Shown here piece by piece: positions 17,414 through 26,412 of a stretch of DNA of 64,000 bases (within the stretch, counting starts at the first letter, position 1; each line of letters starts with the position of its first letter). Below the pieces are notes generated by a model that was not told the origin of the DNA, made no database searches, and saw only the letters and a program-made list of their open reading frames with translations. The DNA is taken from assembly GCA_038207585.1 (NCBI GenBank), contig JBBQZP010000011.1, positions 1 to 64,000 on the forward strand, read 5' to 3'. A program made the position numbers and the translations under genes. Origin of the DNA: JBBQZP01 sp038207585. GTDB lineage: Bacteria > Pseudomonadota > Alphaproteobacteria > Rhodobacterales > Rhodobacteraceae.

Positions 17414-17462
17414 GTGCGGAAATCCGCACAGCTTGCAGCGCAAGGCGTGCGATATTTCGCAC
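17414..17462 (-). promoter_or_regulatory. Tandem GTGCG-N6-CGCAC palindromes upstream of dctP (candidate DctD sites)
   Basis: Two inverted repeats with identical arms GTGCG and CGCAC and 6-base centres lie at 17414-17429 and 17447-17462. Their centres are 33 bases apart, about three helical turns. They sit between dctD and dctP, upstream of dctP as expected for activator sites of a response regulator. I found no strict GG-N10-GC sigma-54 promoter on the minus strand between them and dctP. Confidence 0.65.
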
Positions 17463-17465
17463 ATC

Positions 17466-18713
17466 TTAACCCCGGTAATCCTCGCACCGCAGATCGTGAC
17501 GGGCCAGTTTGTCGTAAAATGTCTTGCGCGGTAATTTCAGCGCTGCGGCGGCTTCGGTCGCGTTACCCGCCCAGCGCCGCAGCGCCTCGACCAGAAGCGA
17601 GCGTTCGACATTGGCCATCCGCTCGGCCAGCCCAGGATTACCGGCTTCTTCTGCCTCGTCCAGCCCCAGGGCATGGCGCATTGCCGCATTCATCAGCGCG
17701 CGGGCATTGCCGGGCCAGTCCTGCGCCATCAGATGCGCGATCCGTCCGGCGCTGACGACCGGCATCGGCAGGGCCGCCTGTTCGCAGGCCTGCGCCAGAT
17801 ACAGGCGGTAAATCTCGGGGATATCCTCGGGGCGTTCGCGCAGGCTGGGAATGCGCACGCGCATCACGTCCAGTTTGTAATAAAGGTCGGGCAGAAAGGC
17901 CGGGCCCCGCCGTTCTGCCTCGGCCCGTTCCACCTCGGCCCGCAACGCGCGGTGGGTGCCCGCCAGCATCCGCACGGACGGAGTATCATCCAACAGGTCA
18001 AGCAGCGCGAATTGCGCAGGCTGGCCAAGCTGCCCCACCTCATCCAGAAAGATCGTCCCGCCGTCCGATTGTGCAAAGGCCTGTCGCAGACCCGCCGCAT
18101 CAAGGCTGGCTGCGGCGAATTTCTGGAACGGCCGGGCGGCATTGGCCGACATCAGATGAATGACCTCGGCCACCTTGTAGATGCCGGTGCCCGGATCGCC
18201 GGTGATCAGCACCGACCCCGGCGTTCGGGCCACCACGCGGATACTGTCACGCAGATCTTCGGCCAGCGCGGATGTGCCAAAGATGATCCGGGTCGCGGCA
18301 TCGCGTGATTGCAGATTGCGCCGCGCCTGCCGGTCGGCCAGCACCCCGGCGCGGTGGGCCAGCGCGCGGGTTATGACCTCCAGCAGATCGCCCGCGGCAC
18401 AGGGTTTTTCCAGAAACCCGAACGCCCCCGCCGCCATCGCCCGCACCGCCATCGGCACATCGGCATGGCCAGTCAGCAGGATCACCGGCAGATCGGCATC
18501 CACCCGGCGCGCGTATTCCAGCAGGGCAAAGCCGTCTTTGCCCGACATCCGGATATCGGACACGATGACCCCGGCGAACCCCGGCGTCACATGGTCTTTC
18601 GCCTCAATATAGCTGCCCGCAAGCACGGGTTTCAGCCCGGCAAGATCCAGCGTCTGGCCCAAAGCCTCGCGCACGGCGCGGTCGTCTTCAACCAGCAGAA
18701 CCGTTCCCGTCAT
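17466..18713 (-). CDS. dctD: NtrC-family response regulator, DctD-like, with degenerate AAA+ domain
   Basis: A 415-residue regulator. Receiver domain residues 1-120 have acidic D10/D11, phospho-acceptor D53 and K103. The central AAA+ domain is damaged: Walker A reads GDPGTGI at 172-178 (Ile where Lys is expected) and the GAFTGA sigma-54 contact loop is missing, leaving only about 20 residues between F199 and the Walker B region (GTIFLDE, 219-225). A Fis-type helix-turn-helix closes the protein (AAALKLPRKTFYDKLARHDL). It probably does not activate sigma-54 in the usual way. Its start overlaps dctB by 4 bases. Confidence 0.87.
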   Translation of the reverse strand: MTGTVLLVEDDRAVREALGQTLDLAGLKPVLAGSYIEAKDHVTPGFAGVIVSDIRMSGKDGFALLEYARRVDADLPVILLTGHADVPMAVRAMAAGAFGFLEKPCAAGDLLEVITRALAHRAGVLADRQARRNLQSRDAATRIIFGTSALAEDLRDSIRVVARTPGSVLITGDPGTGIYKVAEVIHLMSANAARPFQKFAAASLDAAGLRQAFAQSDGGTIFLDEVGQLGQPAQFALLDLLDDTPSVRMLAGTHRALRAEVERAEAERRGPAFLPDLYYKLDVMRVRIPSLRERPEDIPEIYRLYLAQACEQAALPMPVVSAGRIAHLMAQDWPGNARALMNAAMRHALGLDEAEEAGNPGLAERMANVERSLLVEALRRWAGNATEAAAALKLPRKTFYDKLARHDLRCEDYRG

Positions 18714-20491
18714 GCCGCCACCGCCTGCGCTGCCGCAATCAGATCGACGGTGAATTCCGCGCCACCGCCGGGTAGGTTCGCGCCCGCGATGCTGCCGCCA
18801 AAGCTGGTCACGATGCTGTATGAGATCGAAAGGCCCAGCCCCATCCCCTCGGCCCGGCCCACCTCTTTGGTGGAAAAGAACGGATCGAACATGCGTGCGG
18901 CATCAGGGATTCCGGGACCGGTGTCGCGAACGGTCAGGCGGAGATGACCGGCTTTTTCGGCAAGCCGGATCGTCAGGCGCGGGTCCGCGCGCCCCTCCAT
19001 CGCGTCAAGGGCGTTGGCGCACAGGTTCATCACTACCTGTTGCAACCGCACCTCGCCGCCCATCACAAGAACCGGCGCATCGGGGGCCGCCCAGTCCAGC
19101 GCCACCCCGCTTTGCGCGATGCGCGACGATGCCAGTTCCAGCACCGCCTCCACCACCGCGACCAGATCGACCGGGGACGCCGGTTCCGCGCTTTGCCGCG
19201 AAAAAGCGCGCAGGTTCCTGATGATGCGGCCCATCCGGCGGGCAAGGTCGGTGATGCGCGCAAGGTTGCCCTGTGCTGTTGCCGGATCATTCCGGTCCAG
19301 ATAGGTGCGGGCGTTTTCGGCGTAAGACCCGATCGCCATCAGAGGCTGGTTCAATTCATGCGCAAGGCCCGCCGACATCTGGCCAAGGGCTGCCATCTTG
19401 CCCGCCTGCACCAGATCATCCTGCGCACGGGTCAGGGCGGCCTGCGCCTCGGTCCGTTCCTGGACCTCGCGGCGCAAGCGTTCGACGGCAAGGCTCAGAT
19501 CGCGGGTGCGGTTTTCGACGCGCCGCTCCAGCAGGCGGTTGGCCCGGGTTTCGGCCTGCAACCGTGCCGCCATCGCGCGCCGCCGCTGCGCCAGTGCAAA
19601 AAGCACCGCCCCGAATGACAGCCAAAGCGCCGCCGCCATCGCCATCTGAAGCGCTGCAGTGCGCAGAACCGGGCCTGCATCAATCAGGATTTCGGCGGCA
19701 AGCCCCACCACCGGCAGATCACGCTTCAGATGCAGCGCCTGCACCGGAAGATAGGGCTGGTCCGAAATCGTCCAGACCTCGTGCCCGCCCATGTGCCAGG
19801 TGCCGTGCGCCAGAAACGGGCGCAGCGCGCCCTCAGAACCCTGCACGCCGTCCAGCAATTCATCGCGGTTGGACACAAAAACAACGCCCGCCGCATCGGT
19901 AAAGAACACGGCCTCCGCCTCGCCCCGCCAGCGGGATTCAAGCTTGGCCGCGCCCAGCCGGGTGATCACCGCCCCGATCACGCGGGTGTCTGCAAAGACC
20001 GGGGCTGCAAAGTAGAAATCACGCGGTGCAGCGCGGTCGCGCGGCGCGCCGTCGGTGGCGCTGACCGCATGGGCAAATCCCATCGCCCCCTGCAACGCCC
20101 GCGCGAAAGCCACCCGCGCACCCGGTTCGGCGGCGTAATCGGTGGCATGCGCCGTGCCCGCCCGCACCTGCCCGGACATATCCATAAGCAGCATCCCCGA
20201 CGATCCGGTGCCGTCCGCCACCCGCTCCAGAACCGCCGATGCGGCATCAGCCTGCGGACTGCCCGCAACCGGCAAGGACAGCAACGCCGGATGCTCGGCC
20301 GCAAGCACGGTTACGTCGCGGTAGCGCTGCAATTGCCCGGTCAGACGGTCTGCGGCCAAGGCCAGATCGGACTGTGCCCGCGCGTTCAGCAGATCAAGCC
20401 CGACACGCAACCCGAACCAGCCAACGGCCAGCGCCAAAGCTACCCCGCCCGCCAGAAAAAGGCCAAGTGCCGCGCCGCGCCTGCGTGCCAT
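18710..20491 (-). CDS. dctB: C4-dicarboxylate sensor histidine kinase, DctB-like
   Basis: A 593-residue membrane kinase. TM1 is about residues 8-29, a periplasmic PDC-type sensor spans about 30-277, TM2 about 278-301, and a coiled coil 305-360. The HisKA box AGLAHELNQPL has phospho-acceptor H378. The HATPase domain carries N-box CANALDA, DTGPGIPD and GLGLSISYSI. It should sense external dicarboxylates and phosphorylate the DctD homologue, whose gene overlaps by 4 bases. Specificity is inferred from family and neighbours. Confidence 0.9.
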   Translation of the reverse strand: MARRRGAALGLFLAGGVALALAVGWFGLRVGLDLLNARAQSDLALAADRLTGQLQRYRDVTVLAAEHPALLSLPVAGSPQADAASAVLERVADGTGSSGMLLMDMSGQVRAGTAHATDYAAEPGARVAFARALQGAMGFAHAVSATDGAPRDRAAPRDFYFAAPVFADTRVIGAVITRLGAAKLESRWRGEAEAVFFTDAAGVVFVSNRDELLDGVQGSEGALRPFLAHGTWHMGGHEVWTISDQPYLPVQALHLKRDLPVVGLAAEILIDAGPVLRTAALQMAMAAALWLSFGAVLFALAQRRRAMAARLQAETRANRLLERRVENRTRDLSLAVERLRREVQERTEAQAALTRAQDDLVQAGKMAALGQMSAGLAHELNQPLMAIGSYAENARTYLDRNDPATAQGNLARITDLARRMGRIIRNLRAFSRQSAEPASPVDLVAVVEAVLELASSRIAQSGVALDWAAPDAPVLVMGGEVRLQQVVMNLCANALDAMEGRADPRLTIRLAEKAGHLRLTVRDTGPGIPDAARMFDPFFSTKEVGRAEGMGLGLSISYSIVTSFGGSIAGANLPGGGAEFTVDLIAAAQAVAA

Positions 20492-20560
20492 CCGCCCCCT
20501 CCTTCGTGCTGTGCTGCCGGGTTAGCCCCCCGCAACGCTAGCAGAGCATCCCGGCCCTGT

Positions 20561-20584
20561 CGGCCCCCTTTTTGGCAGGGGCCG
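20561..20584 (-). terminator. Hairpin downstream of icd
   Basis: Just after the icd stop on the minus strand, CGGCCCC and GGGGCCG form a 7-bp GC stem around a 10-base loop. No T run follows. It separates icd from dctB, which is read in the same direction. Confidence 0.4.
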
Positions 20585-20590
20585 GATGTA

Positions 20591-22825
20591 TCAGCCCAGA
20601 CTGCCCGCCAGAATACCAGACAGGGTCGGCGACGCACGCATCACGCTGGCGGTCTTTTCGGGATCGGTCAGGAAATACCCCCCCAGATCGGCGGGCTTGC
20701 CTTCGGCGGCGGCCAGTTCAGCCAGAATCGCGGCCTCGTTCTCTTCCAGCGCTTTGGCGATGGGCGCGAAATGGGCCAGCAGATCGGGGTCTTCGTTCTG
20801 GCTGGCCAGCGCCTTGGCCCAGTAAAGCGCAAAGTAATAATGGCTTGCGCGGTTGTCGGTCTGGCCGACCTTGGCTTCGGGCGATTTGTTGTGATCAAGC
20901 ACGCCCTGCGTTGCCCGGTCAACGGCATGGCCCATGATCCGCGCCTTGTCGCTGTGCTTGGTTTCAGCCAGGAATTTCAGGCTTTCGCCCAGCGCGCAGA
21001 ACTCGCCCAGACTGTCCCAGCGCAGATGGTTTTCCTGAACCAGTTGCTGCACATGCTTTGGGGCCGACCCGCCAGCGCCGGTTTCAAACATGCCGCCCCC
21101 GTTCATCAGTTTGACAATCGACAGCATCTTGGCCGAGGTTCCAAGCTCCAGAATGGGGAACAGGTCGGTCAGATAATCGCGCAGCACGTTGCCGGAAATC
21201 GCGATGGAGTCTTGCCCCTTGCGGATGGTTTCCAGCGACAGCCGGGTTGCCGCACGCGGGGTCAGGATCTGGAATTTCTGCGCAACACCCGCTTTGGCCA
21301 GAATCGGGCGAACGTATTTCAGCAGTTCCGCATCATGCGCGCGCGCCTCGTCCAGCCAGAAGATCGCCTGACAGCCCTCGGCCTTCTGCCGGCTGATCGC
21401 AAGTTGCACCCAGTCTTCGATCGGGGCCTGCTTGGTCGAGGCGGATCGCCAGATATCGCCCGCTTCAACCTCATGCTGATGCAGGATGTCGCCGTTTGCC
21501 AGCACAATGCGCGCGATGCCCGCATGGGGAATTTCGAATGTGGTGGGGTGCGATCCGTATTCTTCGGCCTTCTGCGCCATCAGGCCCACGTTCTGCACCG
21601 TGCCTGCGGTGCGCGGATCAAGCGCGCCGGTTTCCTTGAAATACAGCACGGATTCGTCATAAATCGGCGCATATGAACTGTCGGGGATGATGCAGTTGGT
21701 GTCGGCGGCTTTGCCATCGGGGCCCCAGCCCTTGCCACCCGCGCGCAGCAACGCCGGGATCGAGGCGTCGATGATCACGTCAGACGACACATGCAGGTTG
21801 GTGATCCCCTTGTCGGAATTCACCATGTAAAGCGGCGGGCGATCCGCCATCACCGCATCAATGGCGGCCAGAATTTCAGCACCCTCGGGCATCGCGCCGA
21901 TCTGATCCAGCATCGTGCCCAGACCGGAATTCGAGTTCACCCCGGCTGCGGCAAGCTGGTCGCCATAGGTATCGAACACCGGCTGCAGGAACACCCGCAC
22001 GGCATGGCCAAAGATGATCGGGTCCGACACCTTCATCATCGTGGCCTTGAGGTGGATCGAGAACAAGATCCCCGCCGCCTTGGTCGCCGCAATCTGGTCG
22101 GCCAGAAACGCATCCAGCGCGCGCGCCGACAGGAAGGTGGCGTCCACCACGGTGCCGGGCGTGTATTTCACACCGTCCTTCAGAACCGTAACGCTGCCAT
22201 CCATGCCCACCAGTTCAATGCGCGCGGGCCCTGCCTGATCTGCCGTCAGGGTTGCGGATTTTTCATTTGAAAAGAAATCGTTGGCCGACATTGTCGAGAC
22301 AATTGTTTTACTTGTCGGCTCCCATTTGCCCATCGAATGGGGGTTCGCCTTGGCATAGTTCTTGACCGCAATCGCGGCGCGACGGTCCGAGTTGCCTTCG
22401 CGCAGGATAGGGTTCACGGCCGACCCCTTGATCGCATCGAACCGGGCGCGCAGCGCGTGTTCGGCTTCGGTCGCAGGCACATCGGGATAGTCGGGGATGG
22501 CATAGCCCTTGGCCTGCAATTCCTTGACCGCCGCCACAAGCTGCGGAACCGAGGCCGAAATGTTTGGCAGCTTGATGATGTTGGCACCGGGCGCTTTCAC
22601 CAGTTCGCCCAGTTCGGCCAGATCATCGGGCTGGCGCTGTGCTGCGGTCAGACCCTCGGGGAAGGCCGCGATGATGCGCCCCGCCAACGAAATGTCCTTG
22701 GTGCCGACAGTGATTCCGGCCGCCGCCGCGAAAGACTGAATGATCGGCAAAAGCGAGGCCGAGGCAAGCTGCGGCGCTTCATCAACCTTGGTGTAGATGA
22801 TGTCGGGCGATGCGGAGTCGGTCAT
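20591..22825 (-). CDS. icd: NADP-dependent isocitrate dehydrogenase, monomeric type
   Basis: A 744-residue monomeric isocitrate dehydrogenase, which oxidatively decarboxylates isocitrate to 2-oxoglutarate with NADP. Family landmarks include IIYTKVDEAPQLAS at the N terminus, SVPQLVAAVKELQ, NPILREGNSDRR, the SMGKW segment, FSIHLKATMMKVSDP, DSSYAPIYDESVLYFK and KFLAETKHSDKA. Length fits the roughly 740-residue family. The ATG at 22825 is preferred; the in-frame ATG at 22879 would add 18 polar residues not typical of the family. It stands alone between a hairpin and the FAH gene. Confidence 0.94.
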   Translation of the reverse strand: MTDSASPDIIYTKVDEAPQLASASLLPIIQSFAAAAGITVGTKDISLAGRIIAAFPEGLTAAQRQPDDLAELGELVKAPGANIIKLPNISASVPQLVAAVKELQAKGYAIPDYPDVPATEAEHALRARFDAIKGSAVNPILREGNSDRRAAIAVKNYAKANPHSMGKWEPTSKTIVSTMSANDFFSNEKSATLTADQAGPARIELVGMDGSVTVLKDGVKYTPGTVVDATFLSARALDAFLADQIAATKAAGILFSIHLKATMMKVSDPIIFGHAVRVFLQPVFDTYGDQLAAAGVNSNSGLGTMLDQIGAMPEGAEILAAIDAVMADRPPLYMVNSDKGITNLHVSSDVIIDASIPALLRAGGKGWGPDGKAADTNCIIPDSSYAPIYDESVLYFKETGALDPRTAGTVQNVGLMAQKAEEYGSHPTTFEIPHAGIARIVLANGDILHQHEVEAGDIWRSASTKQAPIEDWVQLAISRQKAEGCQAIFWLDEARAHDAELLKYVRPILAKAGVAQKFQILTPRAATRLSLETIRKGQDSIAISGNVLRDYLTDLFPILELGTSAKMLSIVKLMNGGGMFETGAGGSAPKHVQQLVQENHLRWDSLGEFCALGESLKFLAETKHSDKARIMGHAVDRATQGVLDHNKSPEAKVGQTDNRASHYYFALYWAKALASQNEDPDLLAHFAPIAKALEENEAAILAELAAAEGKPADLGGYFLTDPEKTASVMRASPTLSGILAGSLG

Positions 22826-22978
22826 GGGTGCGGCCTGCCTTTTGGTTGAATCGGATCGGGTCTGGTTGCCGGTTGCCATGCCCTAGTCCGGCCAAAATTA
22901 CAATGACGGGCTCCGTCAGAAGCCCGCCCTATTTTGAATCGCACGGTGGTTGGAGCGGTTTCCCGCACCCCGCCGGGG

Positions 22979-23662
22979 TCAGACTACCGTCACCGTCAGC
23001 GACCCAAGGCCGTCAATCGCAGCCTCCATCTTGTCGCCGCGCACCACCGCCCCCACGCCCGAAGGCGTGCCCGACATGATCACATCGCCCGCCTGCAGTT
23101 CAAAGTATTCCGACAGATAGGCAATCATTTCAGGCACTTTCCAGATCATCTGGTTCATATCGCCCTCTTGCCGAAGCGCGCCGTTGACCTTCAATTCGAC
23201 ACGCCCGGCTGACGGATGGCCAACCTCGGACACCGGCCGCAACGGACCCACCGGCCCCGAACGCTCAAACGCCTTGCCGGTTTCCCACGGACGCCCGGCC
23301 TTTTTCGCCTCTCCCTGCAGATCGCGCCGGGTCATGTCCAGCGAGACGGCATAGCCCCAGACATGATCCAGCGCCGTATCAACGCTGATGTTGGTGCCAC
23401 CCGATTTCAGTGCCACCACCAGCTCAACCTCGTGATGCACGTCCGACGAATGGGGCGGATAGGGAAACTCGCCGGAAGGGTCCAGATTGTTGGGGTTTTT
23501 CTGAAAGAAGAACGGCGCTTCGCGATCCGGATCGCCCCCCATCTCGACGACATGGGCGGCATAGTTGCGGCCAATGCAATAGACCCGTCTCACCGGAAAA
23601 GCCCGGCCGTCACTGGTGGGAATGGTCACGGTTTTTGGCGCGGGAATCACGAGTTCGGTCAT
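22979..23662 (-). CDS. Fumarylacetoacetate hydrolase (FAH) family protein
   Basis: A 227-residue FAH-fold enzyme, similar in size to fumarylpyruvate hydrolases and acylpyruvases. It has CIGRNYAAH (residues 29-37), FFFQKNPNN, metal-binding HHEVELVVAL (E78, E80), a later SLDMTRRD aspartate and the GDVIMSGTPSGVG loop. It would hydrolyse a C-C bond in a beta-diketo acid such as fumarylpyruvate from the gentisate route, but the substrate is not proven. It is divergent from a FadR-type regulator gene, with three repeat sites between them, so it is probably under that regulator's control. Confidence 0.88.
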   Translation of the reverse strand: MTELVIPAPKTVTIPTSDGRAFPVRRVYCIGRNYAAHVVEMGGDPDREAPFFFQKNPNNLDPSGEFPYPPHSSDVHHEVELVVALKSGGTNISVDTALDHVWGYAVSLDMTRRDLQGEAKKAGRPWETGKAFERSGPVGPLRPVSEVGHPSAGRVELKVNGALRQEGDMNQMIWKVPEMIAYLSEYFELQAGDVIMSGTPSGVGAVVRGDKMEAAIDGLGSLTVTVV

Positions 23663-23727
23663 GGTCTACCTCTGTTTCGGGGCGTTGTTCAGGCAGTGTC
23701 GGGCCCAACCTTATGCCAGACATTCGT

Positions 23728-23839
23728 ACAGATCAATCAAAACCAATGCAAAATTTTTTGTCTTATCTGGACCAATTCTGGATTGATCTGTAAAAATTTA
23801 CGACTTAAGGTGTGAATCTCCTTAAATTGGTCAACCAAT
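23728..23839. promoter_or_regulatory. Triple GRTCAAYC sites in the FAH/GntR divergent promoter
   Basis: A perfect 14-base palindrome ATTGGT-CA-ACCAAT (23826-23839) lies just before the regulator gene; its form fits FadR/PdhR-type GntR operators. Two related sites, GATCAATC at 23731 and its complement GATTGATC at 23781, sit inside an 11-base perfect inverted repeat (23728-23738 and 23781-23791). Centre spacings are about 50 and 48 bases. Confidence 0.55.
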
Positions 23840-23851
23840 ATGGAACGCGAC

Positions 23852-24529
23852 ATGTCCGGCCAAACCCTCACCGACCCCGTCGCCCGCCTGCGCAGCTATA
23901 TCGTCGATGGCGGCTTTGGCCAGGGCGTCCGGTTGCCGCCCGAGCGGCACCTGACGGATGAGCTGGGCATGACCCGCAACACCCTGCGCAAGGCGCTGGA
24001 TGTGCTGGAACGTGATGGCCTGATCTGGCGGCATGTCGGCAAGGGTACGTTTGTCGCCGATGACGGCCCGCGGCCATCCAATGATGCCAGCGTGCAGCTT
24101 GGCCGCCAACTGACGCCGTTCCGGATGATGCGCGCCCGTCTGGTGATCGAACCCGGCATTGCCCGCGAAGCCGCCGTCAATGCGACGGGCGACGCGTTGC
24201 TGCGGATGCGGCAGGTGCTGGACCGGTCCCGCGCGGCATCGACATGGGATACCTACGAGGCCGAGGATGACCTTTTTCACCGCACTTTGGCCGAAGCCAG
24301 TGACAACATGCTGCTGCTTTCCCTGTTTGACCAGCTGAACGAGGTGCGCCGCGCCGTCGCCTGGGGCAGCGTTGAGCGCAAGACCGGGCGGCCTTCGCCC
24401 GACCACCCCAGTTTTGATCAGCATGACGCCATCGCCGCCGCGGTCGAGCGGCGCGATCCGCATGCTGCCTACGAAGCGATGCGGACCCATCTGCGGTCCG
24501 TGTCGGCACGACTGTTCGGAGAGGTGTGA
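23852..24529 (+). CDS. FadR-subfamily GntR transcriptional regulator
   Basis: A 225-residue regulator. The N-terminal winged helix (RLPPERHLTDELGMTRNTLRKALDVLERDGLI...GTFV pattern, about residues 20-75) is typical GntR, and the C-terminal helical FCD domain has acidic/His residues (FHRTLAEAS, DQHDAI) that often bind a metal. It should respond to a small carboxylate effector. An ATG at 23840 is also in frame, but it abuts the palindromic operator and lacks a ribosome site, so 23852 is preferred. It probably regulates itself, the FAH gene and the ABC operon that starts 85 bases after it. Confidence 0.85.
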   Translation: MSGQTLTDPVARLRSYIVDGGFGQGVRLPPERHLTDELGMTRNTLRKALDVLERDGLIWRHVGKGTFVADDGPRPSNDASVQLGRQLTPFRMMRARLVIEPGIAREAAVNATGDALLRMRQVLDRSRAASTWDTYEAEDDLFHRTLAEASDNMLLLSLFDQLNEVRRAVAWGSVERKTGRPSPDHPSFDQHDAIAAAVERRDPHAAYEAMRTHLRSVSARLFGEV

Positions 24530-24614
24530 ACGAGCCGGAAAACGAGCGGGCACACAAGCGCAAAGCACAGCCCGACGACCTGACACAGCAACAAGATTAT
24601 TTGGGAGGAGAACC

Positions 24615-25577
24615 ATGACCATGATGCTCAAGAAACTGGCCGGACTGGCCGTTGCCGTAACCCTGATGGCCTCGGCCGCTCAGGCTGAAAAGATCCGCAT
24701 CGCGCTGGCAGAAACGCCGTCCGACGAGTTGGCCGCGTTCTTTGTTGCGCTGGACCGCGCCAAGGCGAACGGACTGGACTATGAATGGACGGCCTTTGCC
24801 GATGAAGAGCTTGCCATTCAGGCCGTTCTCAGCGGCCAGATGGATATCGGCTTTGGCACGCCCTATTCGGCGATGCAACGCTCCAAAGCGCCACTTCGGA
24901 TCATCTTTCAGTTGTCCAAGCTGGTGTTCTTTCCGGTCACCACAATGGATTACAACGAGTTGAAAGATCTTGATGGGAAGCCGATCATGCTGCATTCGCG
25001 CGGCGGCGGCACCGATTCTATCGCCAACGTCATCGAAGATCGGGCCGGGATCAAGTTCAGTGAACGGTCTTATGTGCCGGGTTCGGCAAATCGGATCGTG
25101 GCCCTGATGGCCGGGCAAGCCGACGCAACGATTCTTGATCTTTCCAACAAGAACAAGATCGTGGCCGAAGCGGGCGACCGCTTCCACGCCCTGCCGATGT
25201 TTGAGGTAAAGGCCAGCGATGAGGCGTTGTTTGCCAACGTCGACTGGATCAAGGCGAACGAGGCCGACGTCGATATCTTCGTCAAGGCGCTGGCCAGTGT
25301 CTACAAGGACATGGCCGCCGACCCGACGATCATCCGGCGCGAGACAAACCCCGACGGCCCCATCGGCCAGCTTCCCGCCGAAATTCTGGCCGAGCTTGAC
25401 GGGTTCTACACCGATGCCGTCGCAGGCGGGCTTTACGACCCCAACGGCGGCGGGCGCGAGGCGGCCAAGGCTGATCTGGAGTGGTACACCGCCGCTGGCC
25501 AGCTTGAAGGTGACCCGGCCACGCTGAACGCCGAAGACTTCTGGTACTTCGCACCGCTGGACGCAGTAGCGAAGTAA
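24615..25577 (+). CDS. ABC transporter substrate-binding protein (NMT1/SsuA-like)
   Basis: A 320-residue periplasmic binding protein of the nitrate/sulfonate/taurine/pyrimidine-precursor class. The signal peptide spans about residues 1-24 with cleavage after AQA. Body segments such as QAVLSGQMDIGFGTPYSA and ALMAGQADATILDL are characteristic. The ATG at 24615 follows an ideal GGGAGGAG site. It is the first gene of a four-gene importer operon behind a FadR-type regulator. The ligand is not predictable from sequence; a hairpin follows the stop. Confidence 0.9.
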   Translation: MTMMLKKLAGLAVAVTLMASAAQAEKIRIALAETPSDELAAFFVALDRAKANGLDYEWTAFADEELAIQAVLSGQMDIGFGTPYSAMQRSKAPLRIIFQLSKLVFFPVTTMDYNELKDLDGKPIMLHSRGGGTDSIANVIEDRAGIKFSERSYVPGSANRIVALMAGQADATILDLSNKNKIVAEAGDRFHALPMFEVKASDEALFANVDWIKANEADVDIFVKALASVYKDMAADPTIIRRETNPDGPIGQLPAEILAELDGFYTDAVAGGLYDPNGGGREAAKADLEWYTAAGQLEGDPATLNAEDFWYFAPLDAVAK

Positions 25578-25586
25578 TTCAACCCC

Positions 25587-25616
25587 GGCGCTGTCCGCCC
25601 CGTTGCGGGCAGCGCC
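25587..25616 (+). promoter_or_regulatory. Stem-loop between binding-protein and permease genes
   Basis: GGCGCTGTCCGC and GCGGGCAGCGCC pair as a 12-bp stem with one G-U pair and a 6-base loop, 9 bases past the stop codon. No T tract. Probably stabilises the binding-protein message or attenuates read-through to the permease. Confidence 0.6.
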
Positions 25617-25650
25617 ACGATCCAACCCCGCATCTGTCTGGACCGGCCCA

Positions 25651-26412
25651 ATGAAGAACCGCCCGCTTTTGTTGAAACTCCTGTCGGCCGCCATCGTGTT
25701 CGGCGCGTGGGAAATCGCGGGTCGCGTGCCGATCAGCTATGCTTTCCCTACATTTCTGGAATCAATGGCGGCACTTGCACGGATCGCCTTTGATGGCACG
25801 CTGCTCGTAGCCTACGCCGAAACCCTGAAACCCCTGATCCTGGGCGTCACCCTTTCGGCATTCTTTGGCATCGGCATCGGGCTTTTGATCGGGCTGAGTG
25901 CGCGGTTCGAATGGCTGTTCGGGCCGATTTTCATTGTCATGCAGACAGCACCCCTTGCCGCGCTGATCCCGATTCTGGTCATGGTTTACGGCATCGGGCT
26001 GACGTCGAAGGTGTTCGTCGTCTGCATCATGGCGATGCCCGTGATCGTGCTGAACACGGCAAGTGCGGTGCGCAACACCCCCGCCTCGATCAAGGATATG
26101 GCAAAGTCCTTCATGGCAAACGAGCGTGAGGTGCTGACCAAGATCATCATCCCCGCTGCGTCACCCATCATCTTTTCCGGGCTGCGGCTGGGCGTATCGG
26201 CCGGGTTCATTGGGGCCATTCTGGCCGAGTTGAAGATCACCCCGACAGGGGTTGGCGACATCATCTCGTACAGCCGGTCCATCGCCGATTACCCGACCAT
26301 GTATGCGGCGATCTTTTCGATCATCCTGCTGGCTGTAATCTTTCTGAACCTGCTGGAAAAGCTGGAAAACTATATGTTCGAAGGGAACAATCGTGGCTAT
26401 GTCTCAGATTAA
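25651..26412 (+). CDS. ABC transporter permease (SsuC/TauC-like)
   Basis: A 253-residue inner-membrane permease with about six helices. It has an EAA-type coupling loop in the sequence around KDMAKSFMANEREVLTKIIIPAA (residues about 149-170) that contacts the ATPase. It partners with the second permease at 27206 and the ATPase between them. The ATG at 25651 is preferred over an upstream in-frame codon at 25603, which lies inside the hairpin. Its 3' end overlaps the ATPase gene by 20 bases. Confidence 0.87.
   Translation: MKNRPLLLKLLSAAIVFGAWEIAGRVPISYAFPTFLESMAALARIAFDGTLLVAYAETLKPLILGVTLSAFFGIGIGLLIGLSARFEWLFGPIFIVMQTAPLAALIPILVMVYGIGLTSKVFVVCIMAMPVIVLNTASAVRNTPASIKDMAKSFMANEREVLTKIIIPAASPIIFSGLRLGVSAGFIGAILAELKITPTGVGDIISYSRSIADYPTMYAAIFSIILLAVIFLNLLEKLENYMFEGNNRGYVSD

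Noticed and set aside
19730..21676. Plus-strand 648-codon frame opposite dctB and icd
   Set aside because: Spans two well-supported minus genes and their intergenic hairpin; antisense artefact.
24372..24614. Longer N terminus for the binding protein at 24615
   Set aside because: It overlaps the regulator gene in another frame and would bury the signal peptide; an ideal ribosome site precedes 24615.
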